Source: Campylobacter lanienae NCTC 13004
GTDB taxonomy: Bacteria > Campylobacterota > Campylobacteria > Campylobacterales > Campylobacteraceae
Assembly: GCF_002139935.1 (NCBI RefSeq)
Contig: NZ_CP015578.1
Coordinates: 930,001 to 994,000, forward strand
Direction of reading: 5' to 3'
DNA: 64,000 nt
Shown piece by piece: positions 27,379 to 37,269 of the stretch. The notes under the pieces are model-generated. The model saw only the letters and a program-made list of their open reading frames with translations, was not told where the DNA came from and did not search any database. A program made the position numbers and the translations under genes. Positions within the stretch are counted from its first letter, which is position 1, and every line of letters starts with the position of its first letter.

Positions 27379-27862
27379 AACTTAGCCTTTGAAATTCATC
27401 TTTTAAGCTCTTAAATTGCTCCATAAACGGAACTCCATGAACTCTAGTATATCCTATAGTTGTAATGAAATTTGTATCTCTTTGCCATCTTGGGACAAGA
27501 TGATAGTGTATATGCTCAGCTATCCCAGCGCCAGCTGCTGCGCCTAAATTCATACCGATATTGACTCCATTAGCATTTAAAACTCTCTTTAATACATCTA
27601 CACCGATTTGGACTATTTGACTCATCTCTAACCAAATTTGAGTATCTAAACTCTCAATACTATCTATATGCTCATATGGAATTACCATAAATTCGCCCAA
27701 GGTATATGGATATCTATTCATCAAACCAAAGCAATTTTTAGCCCTAAATAGCATAAAATTCTCACTATCTCTATTCTCATTAGCAATCTTACAAAAGACA
27801 CATTCACAATCCTTTGGCCTAGAAAAATACTCCGCTCTCCACGGCGCAAACTCATCTATCAT
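27353..27862 (-). CDS. HIT family hydrolase/transferase (Ap4A phosphorylase-like)
   Basis: 169-residue cytosolic nucleotide-binding protein with the histidine triad H117-I-H119-Y-H121 in HIHYHLVPRW. N-terminal Cys (C19, C21, C24: CECVFCKI) fit a zinc site as in the Fhit/GalT-like branch. Probable activity is on dinucleoside polyphosphates or AMP conjugates. It overlaps trpC by four bases and yaaA by 26. Confidence 0.9.
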   Translation of the reverse strand: MIDEFAPWRAEYFSRPKDCECVFCKIANENRDSENFMLFRAKNCFGLMNRYPYTLGEFMVIPYEHIDSIESLDTQIWLEMSQIVQIGVDVLKRVLNANGVNIGMNLGAAAGAGIAEHIHYHLVPRWQRDTNFITTIGYTRVHGVPFMEQFKSLKDEFQRLSCENTIFAK

Positions 27863-28632
27863 TTAACACCCCTTATATCCATTACCGCTTGGTATATATC
27901 ATCTTGACGCATAAAATGCTCACCTATCAAAAATCCCCTAATGCCATTTTGATTTAAGCTCAAAATCTGATTATATGAGTATAATCCACTCTCAGCTACC
28001 ACCACTCTATCTGATGGTATAAGCTCTTTTAATTTTAAGCTAAGCTCCATATCCATATCAAAGGTTTTTAAATTTCTATGATTTATCCCTATAAGTTTAG
28101 CATTAGTTTGTAAAGCTTTTTCTAAATCTTCTTCATCGTGAATTTCCATTAATACGGTTAAATTTAACTCATTAGCATAATTTGATAACTCTATTAAGCT
28201 CTTTGTATCTAAGGCCTTCGCAATTAGCAAAATCATATCCGCACCATAAATTCTAGCTTGAGCAATCTGATATCTATCTATGATAAAATCCTTTCTAAGC
28301 AAAGGCAAATTCACAAATCTACGCACCAATCCCAAATACTCAATACTACCTAAAAAATAGTGTGGCTCACATAAAACACTTATCGCCCACGCTCCGGCTC
28401 TTTCATACTCCAAAGCTATTTGCAGTGGATCAAAATCATCCCTTATAACTCCCTTGCTAGGACTTGCCTTTTTAACTTCAGCTATGATATTTATCCCATC
28501 TTTAAGGCTTTTAAGCGGATCAAGTGGGCTGCGTGAGTAGCTTAGGGCTTTTTGTAATATATTAAATGGTAGCTTCTGTTTTTGCTTCTCAAGATCAAAT
28601 TTGGTTCTATCAATAATCTTATTTAATATCAT
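27859..28632 (-). CDS. trpC: Indole-3-glycerol phosphate synthase
   Basis: 257-residue (beta/alpha)8-barrel enzyme of tryptophan synthesis. Family marks are IIAEVKKASPSKGVI (catalytic Lys), ISVLCEPHYFLGS, LPLLRKDFIID, LIGINHRNLKTF and VVAESGLYS. The ATG at 28632 matches the family N-terminus MILNKIIDRTKFDLEK; the longer in-frame opening (28650) lies inside the upstream gene. It is monofunctional and separate from other trp genes in this window. Confidence 0.96.
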   Translation of the reverse strand: MILNKIIDRTKFDLEKQKQKLPFNILQKALSYSRSPLDPLKSLKDGINIIAEVKKASPSKGVIRDDFDPLQIALEYERAGAWAISVLCEPHYFLGSIEYLGLVRRFVNLPLLRKDFIIDRYQIAQARIYGADMILLIAKALDTKSLIELSNYANELNLTVLMEIHDEEDLEKALQTNAKLIGINHRNLKTFDMDMELSLKLKELIPSDRVVVAESGLYSYNQILSLNQNGIRGFLIGEHFMRQDDIYQAVMDIRGVK

Positions 28633-29870
28633 TTTTTGCCTTTTATACACTTTGTAATCTTATTATAATGAGATTTGAATTCATCCTGCTTCAAATACTC
28701 TGCGCCGATTTTTTCTATCCAATCAATAGCCATATCGCACTTTTTAAGCTTATAATATCCCCAAGCTATTGAGTCTATGATATAAGCTGATTTAGGATCT
28801 ATCTCATAAGCTTTTAATACAAGCTCTAACCCCTTAGCAATATCGATATCATGGTCAATTAGCAAATAACCATAATAGTTATAAAAGACAGGATTTTCAA
28901 GCTTATAAACAGACTCTTCAAATAATTTAATGATAAGATCTATCTCTTTTGTTTTGCTAAATTCATACTTATATATCGCCATTTTGGCTTTATACTCTAT
29001 ATTTTTTGTAAGCTCAAATAGCCTTAAACTAATATCATAAGCCTCCTTATACTCACCAAGCTGGATATAGACTTGAGCTAGTAAATCATCATTAAAATCA
29101 TATTTTTTAAGTAGCTCCCTAGCCCCCTTATAATCCTCTTTATAAAACAACACATCAAGGGCGCTAACTAGGTATTGAGTAGATTCATTTTCTAAATATA
29201 ATTTCTCATATATCCTAATCATATTATCAAAATCAGCCAAATTTGAGTATAAATCCAACAACAGATAACAAGCCTTATTAGCACAACCATTTTTCAAAAC
29301 CCAATCATTTGCTATACTAATCGCACTCTTGCTATCGCCTAAAAAGTTATTAAATATAGTAGCGACTCGTATCATATTATCTTCGCTTTGGTCTATCTCA
29401 TAGGCTTTTTTATATAGCTCGATTGATTTTTTTTGGTTATCTTCAAAGGCATATATACTAGCTAACAATATATAATTTTGGCTACTTTTATCCATTTTTA
29501 TTAGTTTTAAAGCCAGTTTTTTGGCCTCTTCAAGCTCATAAATCGATAGAGCATAATCTATCTTTAATCTTATAATCTCATTTTCATCGCCTTTTAACTC
29601 GCCTATTATTTTATAAAGCGAATTTGACCTTGAGATTAGAGCTAGCTTTGCAGCTTCATTTAAAAAGGCGCTATTAGCACTCTTTTGATAAAGGGTATAA
29701 AATATCTCACTAGCCTTAGCAACCTCGCCATCTTCTACCATTAAATAGGCATTGATTATCTCTAAATCACTATCAAATTTAACATCACTCACCGGGCTTA
29801 AATTTTGAACCATACCGCCACAGCCACATAAGAAAAAGCTCAAAGCTACAACTGCTTTACGCCAATACAT
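28629..29870 (-). CDS. TPR-repeat lipoprotein
   Basis: 413 residues. The signal peptide ends in a lipobox, FFLCGCGGMV, so it is probably membrane-anchored facing the periplasm. The rest is helical with several tetratricopeptide-like pairs, for example QNYILLASIYAFEDNQKKSI and VFYNYYGYLLIDHDIDIAKG. These are scaffolds for protein contact. The partner is unknown. The 5' end overlaps the YkgJ gene by 25 bases and the 3' end overlaps trpC (ATGA). Confidence 0.85.
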   Translation of the reverse strand: MYWRKAVVALSFFLCGCGGMVQNLSPVSDVKFDSDLEIINAYLMVEDGEVAKASEIFYTLYQKSANSAFLNEAAKLALISRSNSLYKIIGELKGDENEIIRLKIDYALSIYELEEAKKLALKLIKMDKSSQNYILLASIYAFEDNQKKSIELYKKAYEIDQSEDNMIRVATIFNNFLGDSKSAISIANDWVLKNGCANKACYLLLDLYSNLADFDNMIRIYEKLYLENESTQYLVSALDVLFYKEDYKGARELLKKYDFNDDLLAQVYIQLGEYKEAYDISLRLFELTKNIEYKAKMAIYKYEFSKTKEIDLIIKLFEESVYKLENPVFYNYYGYLLIDHDIDIAKGLELVLKAYEIDPKSAYIIDSIAWGYYKLKKCDMAIDWIEKIGAEYLKQDEFKSHYNKITKCIKGKK

Positions 29871-30217
29871 TCTCTCTCCAGCTCTTTAAAATTTCTCTTA
29901 AAATGTTCCCAAAATGGAAAGCTTCTACACTGATTTGGCCTATACTCATATATTGAGCAATTCTTATTTTTCTCATCGAAAAATATACAAGCAAAACCGC
30001 CCTTATATGGCTTTTCTTTGATACTATATCTATTGCCAAATTTATCTAAAAATATCTCTTTAATCAGCTCAGTTTTATACCCCAAATACTCACCCAAACT
30101 TCTAATCTCATCTTCACTAATCCATATATACCCACTCTCGCCAACACAGCACTTTCCACCGCACTCATCGCATTTGCTAGAGTCAAACTCATAATTAAAC
30201 CCATCTTGCCTTATCAC
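29846..30217 (-). CDS. YkgJ family cysteine-cluster protein
   Basis: 123 residues starting at GTG, with AAGG just upstream. The arrangement CDECGGKCC followed by CIFFDEKNKNCSIYEYRPNQC and FPFWEH is the zinc/iron-chelating YkgJ family pattern (CxxCxxxCC ... C ... C ... C). The biochemical role of the family is unknown. The GTG start overlaps the TGA of the methyltransferase gene (GTGA). Confidence 0.85.
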   Translation of the reverse strand: MIRQDGFNYEFDSSKCDECGGKCCVGESGYIWISEDEIRSLGEYLGYKTELIKEIFLDKFGNRYSIKEKPYKGGFACIFFDEKNKNCSIYEYRPNQCRSFPFWEHFKRNFKELERECIGVKQL

Positions 30218-30909
30218 TTATAAACCTTACTTAAAGTATTTGCTCTTTTAAAAATCTCTTTTGTCTCTATGCTAAATTCATCTTTATCAAAAACCACCAA
30301 AGGTGGTAAAATCTCGCACATAGATTTACTACTCTTTTTGGCCTCTATCAATACAATTTTAGCATTTTGATTGATTTTAGGATATACAAATTTCATCTTA
30401 GTTAAATTAAGCTTAAATTTATCAAACAAAACCAAAATATCTCTAATCTGTTTCGCATCATAACAAAAATACAAAACCCCTTTTGGCTTTAAATTGCGAT
30501 TACAACTAGCCAAAAACTGCTCTAAGCTAAGCGAATTTGAGTATCTAGATTTTGCTATATGAGAGTTTGGACTCTTAATCACATTTGAGTGGTAAAATGG
30601 TGGATTAGAGATGATAAAATCAAATTTAATTTCACTTCTAAACTCAGCAAAATCCCCAATCATAAAATTCCCCAAAATACTATTTACTCTAGAATTATGC
30701 TTGCTAATCTCTATATTTAATGGTTCAATATCAATCCCATTCAATCTTACACCATTATCACGAGCCACCAAAAGACCCAAAACCCCACATCCGCACCCAA
30801 CATCTAAAATCTCACCCCTAATCCTATCCGTGATAAAATCATACAAAAAGAGAGTATCGCTATTATATCTATACCCATTTTCAAGCTGATAAAGCTCAAG
30901 CTCACCCAT
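30214..30909 (-). CDS. TrmN6-like tRNA1(Val) adenine-N6 methyltransferase
   Basis: 231 residues. SAM motif I is DVGCGCGVLG (36-45) and the N6-adenine catalytic motif NPPF is at 102-105 (IISNPPFYHS). The N-terminus YQLENGYRYNSDTLFLYDFI is typical of YfiC/TrmN6, which methylates A37 of tRNA1(Val). The exact target in Campylobacter is not proven. It overlaps its neighbours by four and eight bases. Confidence 0.82.
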   Translation of the reverse strand: MGELELYQLENGYRYNSDTLFLYDFITDRIRGEILDVGCGCGVLGLLVARDNGVRLNGIDIEPLNIEISKHNSRVNSILGNFMIGDFAEFRSEIKFDFIISNPPFYHSNVIKSPNSHIAKSRYSNSLSLEQFLASCNRNLKPKGVLYFCYDAKQIRDILVLFDKFKLNLTKMKFVYPKINQNAKIVLIEAKKSSKSMCEILPPLVVFDKDEFSIETKEIFKRANTLSKVYK

Positions 30910-32428
30910 TGCTATCTCTATTAATCTCTTGAGTTTTGATATTTTTTATCATCTCTTCATAATATTTTTTTTGGTTTTCTAGCTCTTTTATGTAGGTTTT
31001 TTGGGTTGATTCTATTTTATCTTTGGCGCTTTGGATTATGGTGAATATCTTTGAGTTTAGCTCACGATTTTTGATCTCTAAGTCTGTGATTTTGGAGTTT
31101 AATAGCTCATAATTAGCCAATTTTTTGCTATTATTCATATCGCTTTTTAGGCTTAGAATTTGAGATTTTAGCTCTTTTATCTCTATATCTTTATCTCTTG
31201 AAATTTTTTCTAAATTATTAATTTTTTGTATGCTTTTATTAGCATCAATAGCGTTAAATTCAACTCTTTTTCTTAAATCCAAGATAGAGTCTTGATACTC
31301 TTTTTCTTTGGATTTAATCTCTTTTTTATGCTCTATTTCTTGATTGATTAGCTTAGCATTTAGCCCAGCTACTATCATATTTAGATCTTTTAGGCTATTT
31401 TCATACTCATTTTTTAGCTTTTTTTCTTTTGCCTCTTGAGTTTTTTTGTAGTTATTTGAAATTTGATTTTCAATATTTTTTAGCTCTTCATCTCTTTGAT
31501 TATTCAAATTTTTTATAGTTAAATTTAGCTTTTTTATCTGATCATTTTTGTCATTTATCTCAGCAAAATACTCATTTCTTTGTCTATCAAGCTCGGATTT
31601 TAGCTCATCTACTGCTTTGGCATTTTGATTTTGTAGCTCTATTAGAGCTGCTGTTTGGGAGTGCATAAGCCTATTTAGCTCATCGCTTTTGCTATTTATC
31701 TGACTTTTTAAAGACTCAATCTCTTTATCTTTAGCAATGATACTCTTATTTAGCTCGGTGTTGGATTTAGAATTTTGAGCTTTTAGGGCATTTATCTCAT
31801 CATTTAATTTTTTATTGCTATTTTGTAGAGCTAAATTCTCTTCTCTCTCTTTTATAGCGCTATTTTTGATCTGCTCTTGAGCTGAAATTTTAGATCTTTC
31901 TAGCTCGCCTTTTAATTTATCGATATTATTTTCTAAATCAACTATCTTTTGTTCATATCTTTTGATACTCTCTACGCTATCTACTTGGAGTTCATTGATC
32001 TTTTTAGTTAGCTCTGATACATTTTCATAATGTTGCTCTTGTGATGATTTGATCGCTTCGTTGTATGCGTTTTGGGCATTTTTGTCAGCATTTAATAGGG
32101 CTATTTTTTGGCTCTCTATCTCTTTGGCTAATTCCAAATTTTGCCTAATTAGCTGGGCATTATCACTAAGCAACACCCTATTATCATTTATGGCGATTTC
32201 TAAATTTTGCTTAATCATCTCTGGGTCATTTGGTATTTGTAGTATATCACTTTGGATATCATTGCCACGAATTTCTAGCCACGAAAAGTAGTCCCACAAA
32301 GCTTCATATTTTGATTTTAAGATATATTTATCTCTTTCGCTAGAATTCAAATCATCAAAGCTAACTACCCTATCATCGCTACAACCAATTAGCAACGCAC
32401 CAAACAACAAATACCAAATTTTAACCAC
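30902..32428 (-). CDS. Coiled-coil lipoprotein
   Basis: 508 residues from a GTG two bases after the oxidoreductase stop. A lipobox LLIGC with Cys16 predicts a lipidated, membrane-anchored protein. Residues from about 75 to 500 are almost continuous heptad-type coiled coil rich in Lys, Glu, Asn, Gln and Leu, with few prolines. Long periplasmic coiled-coil lipoproteins can span or tether the envelope, but no function is recognisable. Confidence 0.8.
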   Translation of the reverse strand: MVKIWYLLFGALLIGCSDDRVVSFDDLNSSERDKYILKSKYEALWDYFSWLEIRGNDIQSDILQIPNDPEMIKQNLEIAINDNRVLLSDNAQLIRQNLELAKEIESQKIALLNADKNAQNAYNEAIKSSQEQHYENVSELTKKINELQVDSVESIKRYEQKIVDLENNIDKLKGELERSKISAQEQIKNSAIKEREENLALQNSNKKLNDEINALKAQNSKSNTELNKSIIAKDKEIESLKSQINSKSDELNRLMHSQTAALIELQNQNAKAVDELKSELDRQRNEYFAEINDKNDQIKKLNLTIKNLNNQRDEELKNIENQISNNYKKTQEAKEKKLKNEYENSLKDLNMIVAGLNAKLINQEIEHKKEIKSKEKEYQDSILDLRKRVEFNAIDANKSIQKINNLEKISRDKDIEIKELKSQILSLKSDMNNSKKLANYELLNSKITDLEIKNRELNSKIFTIIQSAKDKIESTQKTYIKELENQKKYYEEMIKNIKTQEINRDSNG

Positions 32429-32430
32429 AA

Positions 32431-33387
32431 TTACGCCTTGTTATTTACTATATAATTGATAATTTTATGCGCATGATTGAGTGCTGAGACTATACTAGCA
32501 CCATTTTTACTAGCGATATCACCACCGACAAATAGCCCTTTAACATTTGTTTGTAAATTCTCATCTACAATAGGCTTAGTATCACTATCAAGCTCTATGC
32601 CACATTTTTGTAAAAAATCAACCGGAGTTGAGCCGCCAATTGCGTAGATGATTCTATCATATATTTCGACACTGCCATCGCTGTAATTTACAGATACCTT
32701 GCCATTGTCATTTTCTATCCCTGTGATATCAACGCCTAATTTTAAGGTTAATTTGCCATTTTTAACGCTATCTTCTACAGCGGCTAAATTTATATCATTT
32801 AATCTTGTAAATGTAGATCTTCTGTAATTTAGCGTTACTTCATTACAGCCACTCAGATCCACCGCATACTCAGCCGCTGAATTTCCCCCACCTACTACGA
32901 TGATCTTCTCACCGCAATTACAATTATTTAGATTATAATTTACAACTTGGATTAGTGATGGTGGAATTTTATATTCTGGCTTATTTGGTTTGCCCATTCT
33001 GCCGATTCCTACCATTACATTTTTAGCTTTAAACACCCCTTTTGCTGTGCTTACTAATAGATTATCGCCATAAGGCTTAACCCCTTCAACCTCAGCATTA
33101 AATATAGCTTCAATCTGGCCTTCATCTAGCAATTTATCAAAGTAATTTAGCGTGCTTTCTTTAGTCCCATCAAAGAACTCCACGCTACCTTTAGTCTCGC
33201 TATCAAGGCCTTTATAGACCTTATCTACTCTTTTGCCATCTTTATAAAATTTGCGTATAGTTTGAGAGTGATTATCACCCTTTTCTAATAACAAAACATT
33301 AGCAAATCCCGCTCTTTTAGCCTCAACGACTGAAGCTATACCAAATGGCCCACCGCCTATGACTATTACATCATATAAATTTTCCAT
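32431..33387 (-). CDS. FAD/NAD(P)-binding oxidoreductase, thioredoxin-reductase-like, without CxxC
   Basis: 318 residues. There are two dinucleotide folds: FAD GGGPFGIAS near the N-terminus and NAD(P) VVGGGNSAAEYA in the middle. A C-terminal FAD segment GLFVGGDIAS follows. The redox-active CxxC of thioredoxin reductase is absent, placing it with YpdA/Cj0559-type flavoproteins. The electron acceptor is not known. The ATG at 33387 is chosen over 33399 because GGAGAG lies six bases before it. Confidence 0.83.
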   Translation of the reverse strand: MENLYDVIVIGGGPFGIASVVEAKRAGFANVLLLEKGDNHSQTIRKFYKDGKRVDKVYKGLDSETKGSVEFFDGTKESTLNYFDKLLDEGQIEAIFNAEVEGVKPYGDNLLVSTAKGVFKAKNVMVGIGRMGKPNKPEYKIPPSLIQVVNYNLNNCNCGEKIIVVGGGNSAAEYAVDLSGCNEVTLNYRRSTFTRLNDINLAAVEDSVKNGKLTLKLGVDITGIENDNGKVSVNYSDGSVEIYDRIIYAIGGSTPVDFLQKCGIELDSDTKPIVDENLQTNVKGLFVGGDIASKNGASIVSALNHAHKIINYIVNNKA

Positions 33388-33576
33388 ATTACTCTCCATT
33401 TATTATATTTTTAAGACTTAAAATATTTAAATATATCTAAATTCAACTTAAATTACTATTGATTTTTTAAAGTAAATTATAAGATAAATTCAAAATATAT
33501 TTTAATTAAATAAATACAATACAATTTAAAGATTAAACATATAAATGGTATAATTTGACAAAAAAGGAGCAAAATA

Positions 33577-34044
33577 TTGAAAAATCTATTTTTAATCTTT
33601 ATAGCTATACTTTTTGCTGGTTGCTGGGGCAAAAGCTCTTTACACTCACAAGCCAATCTTAAAAATGAGCTATTAGCTTATACACAAAAATATGACAAAG
33701 ATGGAATCTTGCTAGTAGCTACATACCTAAATCCAATATATCAAGGCGAATTCGTCACTGAATTTGAAGGTAGCGATATCTTTATAGTATCTATCTATCC
33801 AACTCATATCTCGCCAATTTCTATTAATATCAACTCACACCCGGCCTTAATCCAAAAGCTAAGCCCAAATGACAAATTAACTAGCCTAACATCGATAAAT
33901 ATGCCTTGGAGCAATCACTATAAAGTCAGCCTAACAGCCCAAGAGACAAATGTATTAGATCTAAATATATCCTTAGATAACAACTCTACAGCAAATTTAA
34001 AATTCCAAAAAGTCGCTAGATCGCTATATTGGAATACCAAATAA
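33577..34044 (+). CDS. Hypothetical lipoprotein
   Basis: 155 residues from TTG, with AAGGAG seven bases upstream; no ATG is available near the N-terminus. Signal peptide and lipobox LFAGCWGK point to a lipidated envelope protein. The remainder looks like a small beta-sandwich (EGSDIFIVSIYPTHISPISI, YKVSLTAQETNVLDLNISLD). Family not recognised. It ends in a hairpin shared with slt. Confidence 0.75.
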   Translation: MKNLFLIFIAILFAGCWGKSSLHSQANLKNELLAYTQKYDKDGILLVATYLNPIYQGEFVTEFEGSDIFIVSIYPTHISPISININSHPALIQKLSPNDKLTSLTSINMPWSNHYKVSLTAQETNVLDLNISLDNNSTANLKFQKVARSLYWNTK

Positions 34045-34067
34045 GGTGAGCTAAAAACTCACCTTAT
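34041..34067. terminator. Convergent terminator hairpin
   Basis: Perfect 10-bp stem ATAAGGTGAG / CTCACCTTAT with a 7-base A-rich loop. It overlaps the stop codons of the lipoprotein gene and of slt. It is likely to end both transcripts. Confidence 0.8.
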
Positions 34068-35712
34068 CTCTAAATTTATCACTCAACTCAGGTATCAAAA
34101 CATTATCTAAAAATCTCGATATCTTAGTGCTTTGACCTAAAGCCGCTAGATAGATTATATAGTTTGCTAAAACCTTTTTACCATATATTCTACTCTCAGC
34201 ATATGGCACCAAATCCATAGACAAAAATGGCTCATATCTGCTATATTCACTCTTACGATTAAATAGATCCCCACGAAGCAACATACGCTTAGTAAAGCCG
34301 ATCCCGCCATTATAAGCATATGCTATAAATAGCGGATTATATAGATAATTTTCTAAATAATCTAAATGGAAATTCGCAAATTTATAGGCAATTTCTGGCT
34401 TAAACATATCATCAATATCAAATCCGCTAATCCCAAGCTTACTCGCTACATCTCTAGCCAAAAACGGCATAAATTGCATCATCCCAAGAGCGTATGAAGT
34501 AGATATCGCACTAGGGACAAATCTACTCTCTTGCCTAGCAAGAGCCAAAATCAACGCTTGACGCTTTACATCATCAGTACCGATATGCTCCATAAATGGC
34601 ATAGGATAGAAGTGAATTTTGTAGTTGTGAGCCTTCTCCATTATATAGCTATACTCTCCAAGAGTGCTTTGAGTATAAAATCTCGAAGCATAAGAGATAA
34701 GCTCAGAATTAGGCATATTAGCTACTTTATTTCTAGTCCTTTGCCAAGTAAATGGATCGGTATAATCATACTTTAATAACTCTTTAGTAGGTGGATTAGG
34801 CACTGCGATTTTGATCTTTTCGCTACTGCTAAATTCCCTAGCATAAAGGCTATAAATATTGATATCAGCGCTATTAGCTATAGTTTTTAATATATTTTTA
34901 TCTTTTGTGATTAGATATATCCAGAAATTTGCGTTGTCTATATTACTAGCAAATTTAGATCTCTTAGCTGCTATTTCAAAAAATTTAACCGCCTTTTCAT
35001 CTTCATGAAACAATATAGCATTTAAACCAAACAAAAAGGCTATCTCGCCATTAAGGACGCTTGGATCTATATCTAGCCATCCTTTTCTAAGCTCATTATT
35101 TTTTTTACCTATTATTGAATCTTGGACGATTGATTTAAACTGCCAATGCGTAAGGCTATTTACTACTAAAGCTTGAGTGAATTTATATCGCTTTAAAAAC
35201 TCATCTCTATTTTTAGCGCTAAAATAGTATTTAAAATACCCTATAGTATCACCTATCTTCATATAGTATGCTAGTGGGTCATCCTTGCTAAATCCTTGGA
35301 CAAAATTATAAAATTTAGATTTTGTATCCTTTAATCTCTTAGCCAAATCCGCCCTTTGAGCTGGGGTTAGAGATTTTAGAAATTTAATACTAAGAAGCGT
35401 ATTTTGGCAAGTAGCATCTGCTTTATGAATATTGCTAAAATTATATTTGACACACTCATCTAATCTTTTTTGTATGACGCCTAATTTCTTATCAAAAAAC
35501 TCTCTAATACTCCCTTGATAGCGATAAATTTGAGTTCTAAGATTTTTTAGTTGAGCCTTATTAGCTCTATTTTCTGTAGCAAATCTATAGATATAATAAT
35601 CCTTTGCCAAACCTTTTGGCGCTACTTTTAACTGCTCATAACTTAGCACCTCCGCCCAAAGTGGAAAAGCTAACAATATCACAAACAGACTAAATTTGAT
35701 AAGCCAACGCAC
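34051..35712 (-). CDS. slt: Soluble lytic murein transglycosylase
   Basis: 553 residues. A signal peptide ([14 protein letters not shown]) exports it to the periplasm. A long alpha-superhelical region is followed by the C-terminal goose-lysozyme-like SLT domain. Catalytic E395 is in LARQESRFVP, then GMMQFMP and YIAYAYNGG-type motifs. It cleaves peptidoglycan glycan strands to 1,6-anhydroMurNAc ends. The start is a GTG inside the 3' end of yggT, with AGGA seven bases upstream. In H. pylori and C. jejuni Slt affects cell shape and turnover. Confidence 0.93.
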   Translation of the reverse strand: MRWLIKFSLFVILLAFPLWAEVLSYEQLKVAPKGLAKDYYIYRFATENRANKAQLKNLRTQIYRYQGSIREFFDKKLGVIQKRLDECVKYNFSNIHKADATCQNTLLSIKFLKSLTPAQRADLAKRLKDTKSKFYNFVQGFSKDDPLAYYMKIGDTIGYFKYYFSAKNRDEFLKRYKFTQALVVNSLTHWQFKSIVQDSIIGKKNNELRKGWLDIDPSVLNGEIAFLFGLNAILFHEDEKAVKFFEIAAKRSKFASNIDNANFWIYLITKDKNILKTIANSADINIYSLYAREFSSSEKIKIAVPNPPTKELLKYDYTDPFTWQRTRNKVANMPNSELISYASRFYTQSTLGEYSYIMEKAHNYKIHFYPMPFMEHIGTDDVKRQALILALARQESRFVPSAISTSYALGMMQFMPFLARDVASKLGISGFDIDDMFKPEIAYKFANFHLDYLENYLYNPLFIAYAYNGGIGFTKRMLLRGDLFNRKSEYSRYEPFLSMDLVPYAESRIYGKKVLANYIIYLAALGQSTKISRFLDNVLIPELSDKFRDKVSF

Positions 35713-35980
35713 GGATATATCCTAATACAAATCTACTTATAAACTCCAAACCAAGAAGTATTATAATAGGCGCTATATCGATCCCACCAAAGATCGTTGG
35801 AATTCTAAGCTTTCTTATGAGATTATACGCTGGGGCGCTAAGGCGATATAGCAACTGGACAATAGGATTAAACGGATCAGGTCTAACCCAACTTATAAGC
35901 GCCGCTGCGATAATGACAAATATATAAGCCCTTATCACCATATCCAAAATATCAACTACCGAAATAATAAAATGCGTCAT
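35690..35980 (-). CDS. YggT family membrane protein
   Basis: 96 residues with two hydrophobic helices and the family segment [24 protein letters not shown] (read at residues 29 to about 52). YggT proteins are widespread small envelope proteins linked to osmotic tolerance or division, without defined chemistry. The gene overlaps gltX (ATGA) and slt (23 bases). Confidence 0.88.
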   Translation of the reverse strand: MTHFIISVVDILDMVIRAYIFVIIAAALISWVRPDPFNPIVQLLYRLSAPAYNLIRKLRIPTIFGGIDIAPIIILLGLEFISRFVLGYIRALAYQI

Positions 35981-37266
35981 CTAGCTACAATCTCCTTAAT
36001 ATCAGATCTTATCAATGGATATAGATCTTTAAGTTCTGGGCCATGCTCAGCGCCCGTTAAAAGCAATCTAAGTGGCATAAATAGCGATTTGCCTTTTAAA
36101 TTTGTCTCATCAGATATCACAATTTTAAGCTCATCAAAGCTATGTGGAATTTGCATATTTAAGATAACTTTTCTTATCTCATCAGCCTCTTTTTGCCATT
36201 GTGGTGGGATGATTTTGGCTGAGTTAATAGCGTCAATTTTGGCTATTATTTCAGGGATTAAGCTACTTTCTTGAGTATAGAATCTAGCTAAATCTGGCGA
36301 GCTAAATCCAAGCTCAACTAGTCTATCATCACTAGCGAGTTTGATATGCTCTCTATTGATTTGAGCGAGCTTTTCTTCGCTAAATTTAGCTGGCGAGCGT
36401 GAAATATTGCTTATATCAAACCAACTAGCAGCCTCTTGAATAGTAAAGATTTCACACGGCGTTTTATTGCCTATTAATATTAGATAATTTGCTATCGCCT
36501 CAGGCATATAACCCTTATCCAAAAGATAACTAACAGAAGAGCTATTATCCCTTTTGCTCATCTTTTTACCATCCATATTTAGGATTATAGGCAAGTGAGC
36601 GTAGCTTATCTCTTGAGTATATCCTAGGGCTTCTCTAATCAAATTTTGCTTTGGAGTATTGCTTACATGATCTTCTCCCCTAATTATCATAGTTACACCC
36701 TCAAGCATATCATCAATCGCACAAGCGAAGTTATATGTAGGAGTTTTATCAGCTCTTAATAGCACAAAGCTATCTATATTTTCAGGCTCAAACACTATCT
36801 CGCCTTTGATTTTGTCTGTGAATTTTTGTGTTGTTTTAGGTGCTTTTAGCCTCAAAGCCGCTGGGCGTGGATTGTTTAAAATCTCTTCATCGCTTAAGTT
36901 TTCACAACTCCCATCATATCTATATGCTACGCCATTTCTAGCGGCTTCTTCTCTCTTTTTTTCTAGTGCCTCATCATCACAAAAACACAAAAAAGCCTTC
37001 TTATCTATTAAAAGCTTAGCCCCAAACTCTTGATGAAATTTAAGATTTTGGCTTTGATAATAAAGGGTATCCCATTTAATCCCAAATTTCTTTAAAATCT
37101 CCATTATCTCTTTATCTTTGCCCTCTATATTTCTCTCTTTATCAGTATCTTCTATACGAAGTATAAAGCCACTCTTATCTTGAAGTGAAGATATATAATT
37201 TAATATAGCAACTCTCAAATTCCCAATATGCATATCACCTGTTGGCGATGGCGCAAAACGATACAT
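35977..37266 (-). CDS. gltX: Glutamyl-tRNA synthetase (one of the campylobacterial GltX paralogues)
   Basis: 429 residues, class I synthetase. The HIGH-type motif is [11 protein letters not shown] (7-17), the tRNA acceptor region has [12 protein letters not shown], and the KMSKR loop is in [10 protein letters not shown]. Campylobacter normally has two GltX, one of which misacylates tRNA-Gln for the amidotransferase route. Which one this is cannot be settled by eye. The gene starts three bases after queC and overlaps yggT. Confidence 0.93.
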   Translation of the reverse strand: MYRFAPSPTGDMHIGNLRVAILNYISSLQDKSGFILRIEDTDKERNIEGKDKEIMEILKKFGIKWDTLYYQSQNLKFHQEFGAKLLIDKKAFLCFCDDEALEKKREEAARNGVAYRYDGSCENLSDEEILNNPRPAALRLKAPKTTQKFTDKIKGEIVFEPENIDSFVLLRADKTPTYNFACAIDDMLEGVTMIIRGEDHVSNTPKQNLIREALGYTQEISYAHLPIILNMDGKKMSKRDNSSSVSYLLDKGYMPEAIANYLILIGNKTPCEIFTIQEAASWFDISNISRSPAKFSEEKLAQINREHIKLASDDRLVELGFSSPDLARFYTQESSLIPEIIAKIDAINSAKIIPPQWQKEADEIRKVILNMQIPHSFDELKIVISDETNLKGKSLFMPLRLLLTGAEHGPELKDLYPLIRSDIKEIVAR

Positions 37267-37269
37267 ATC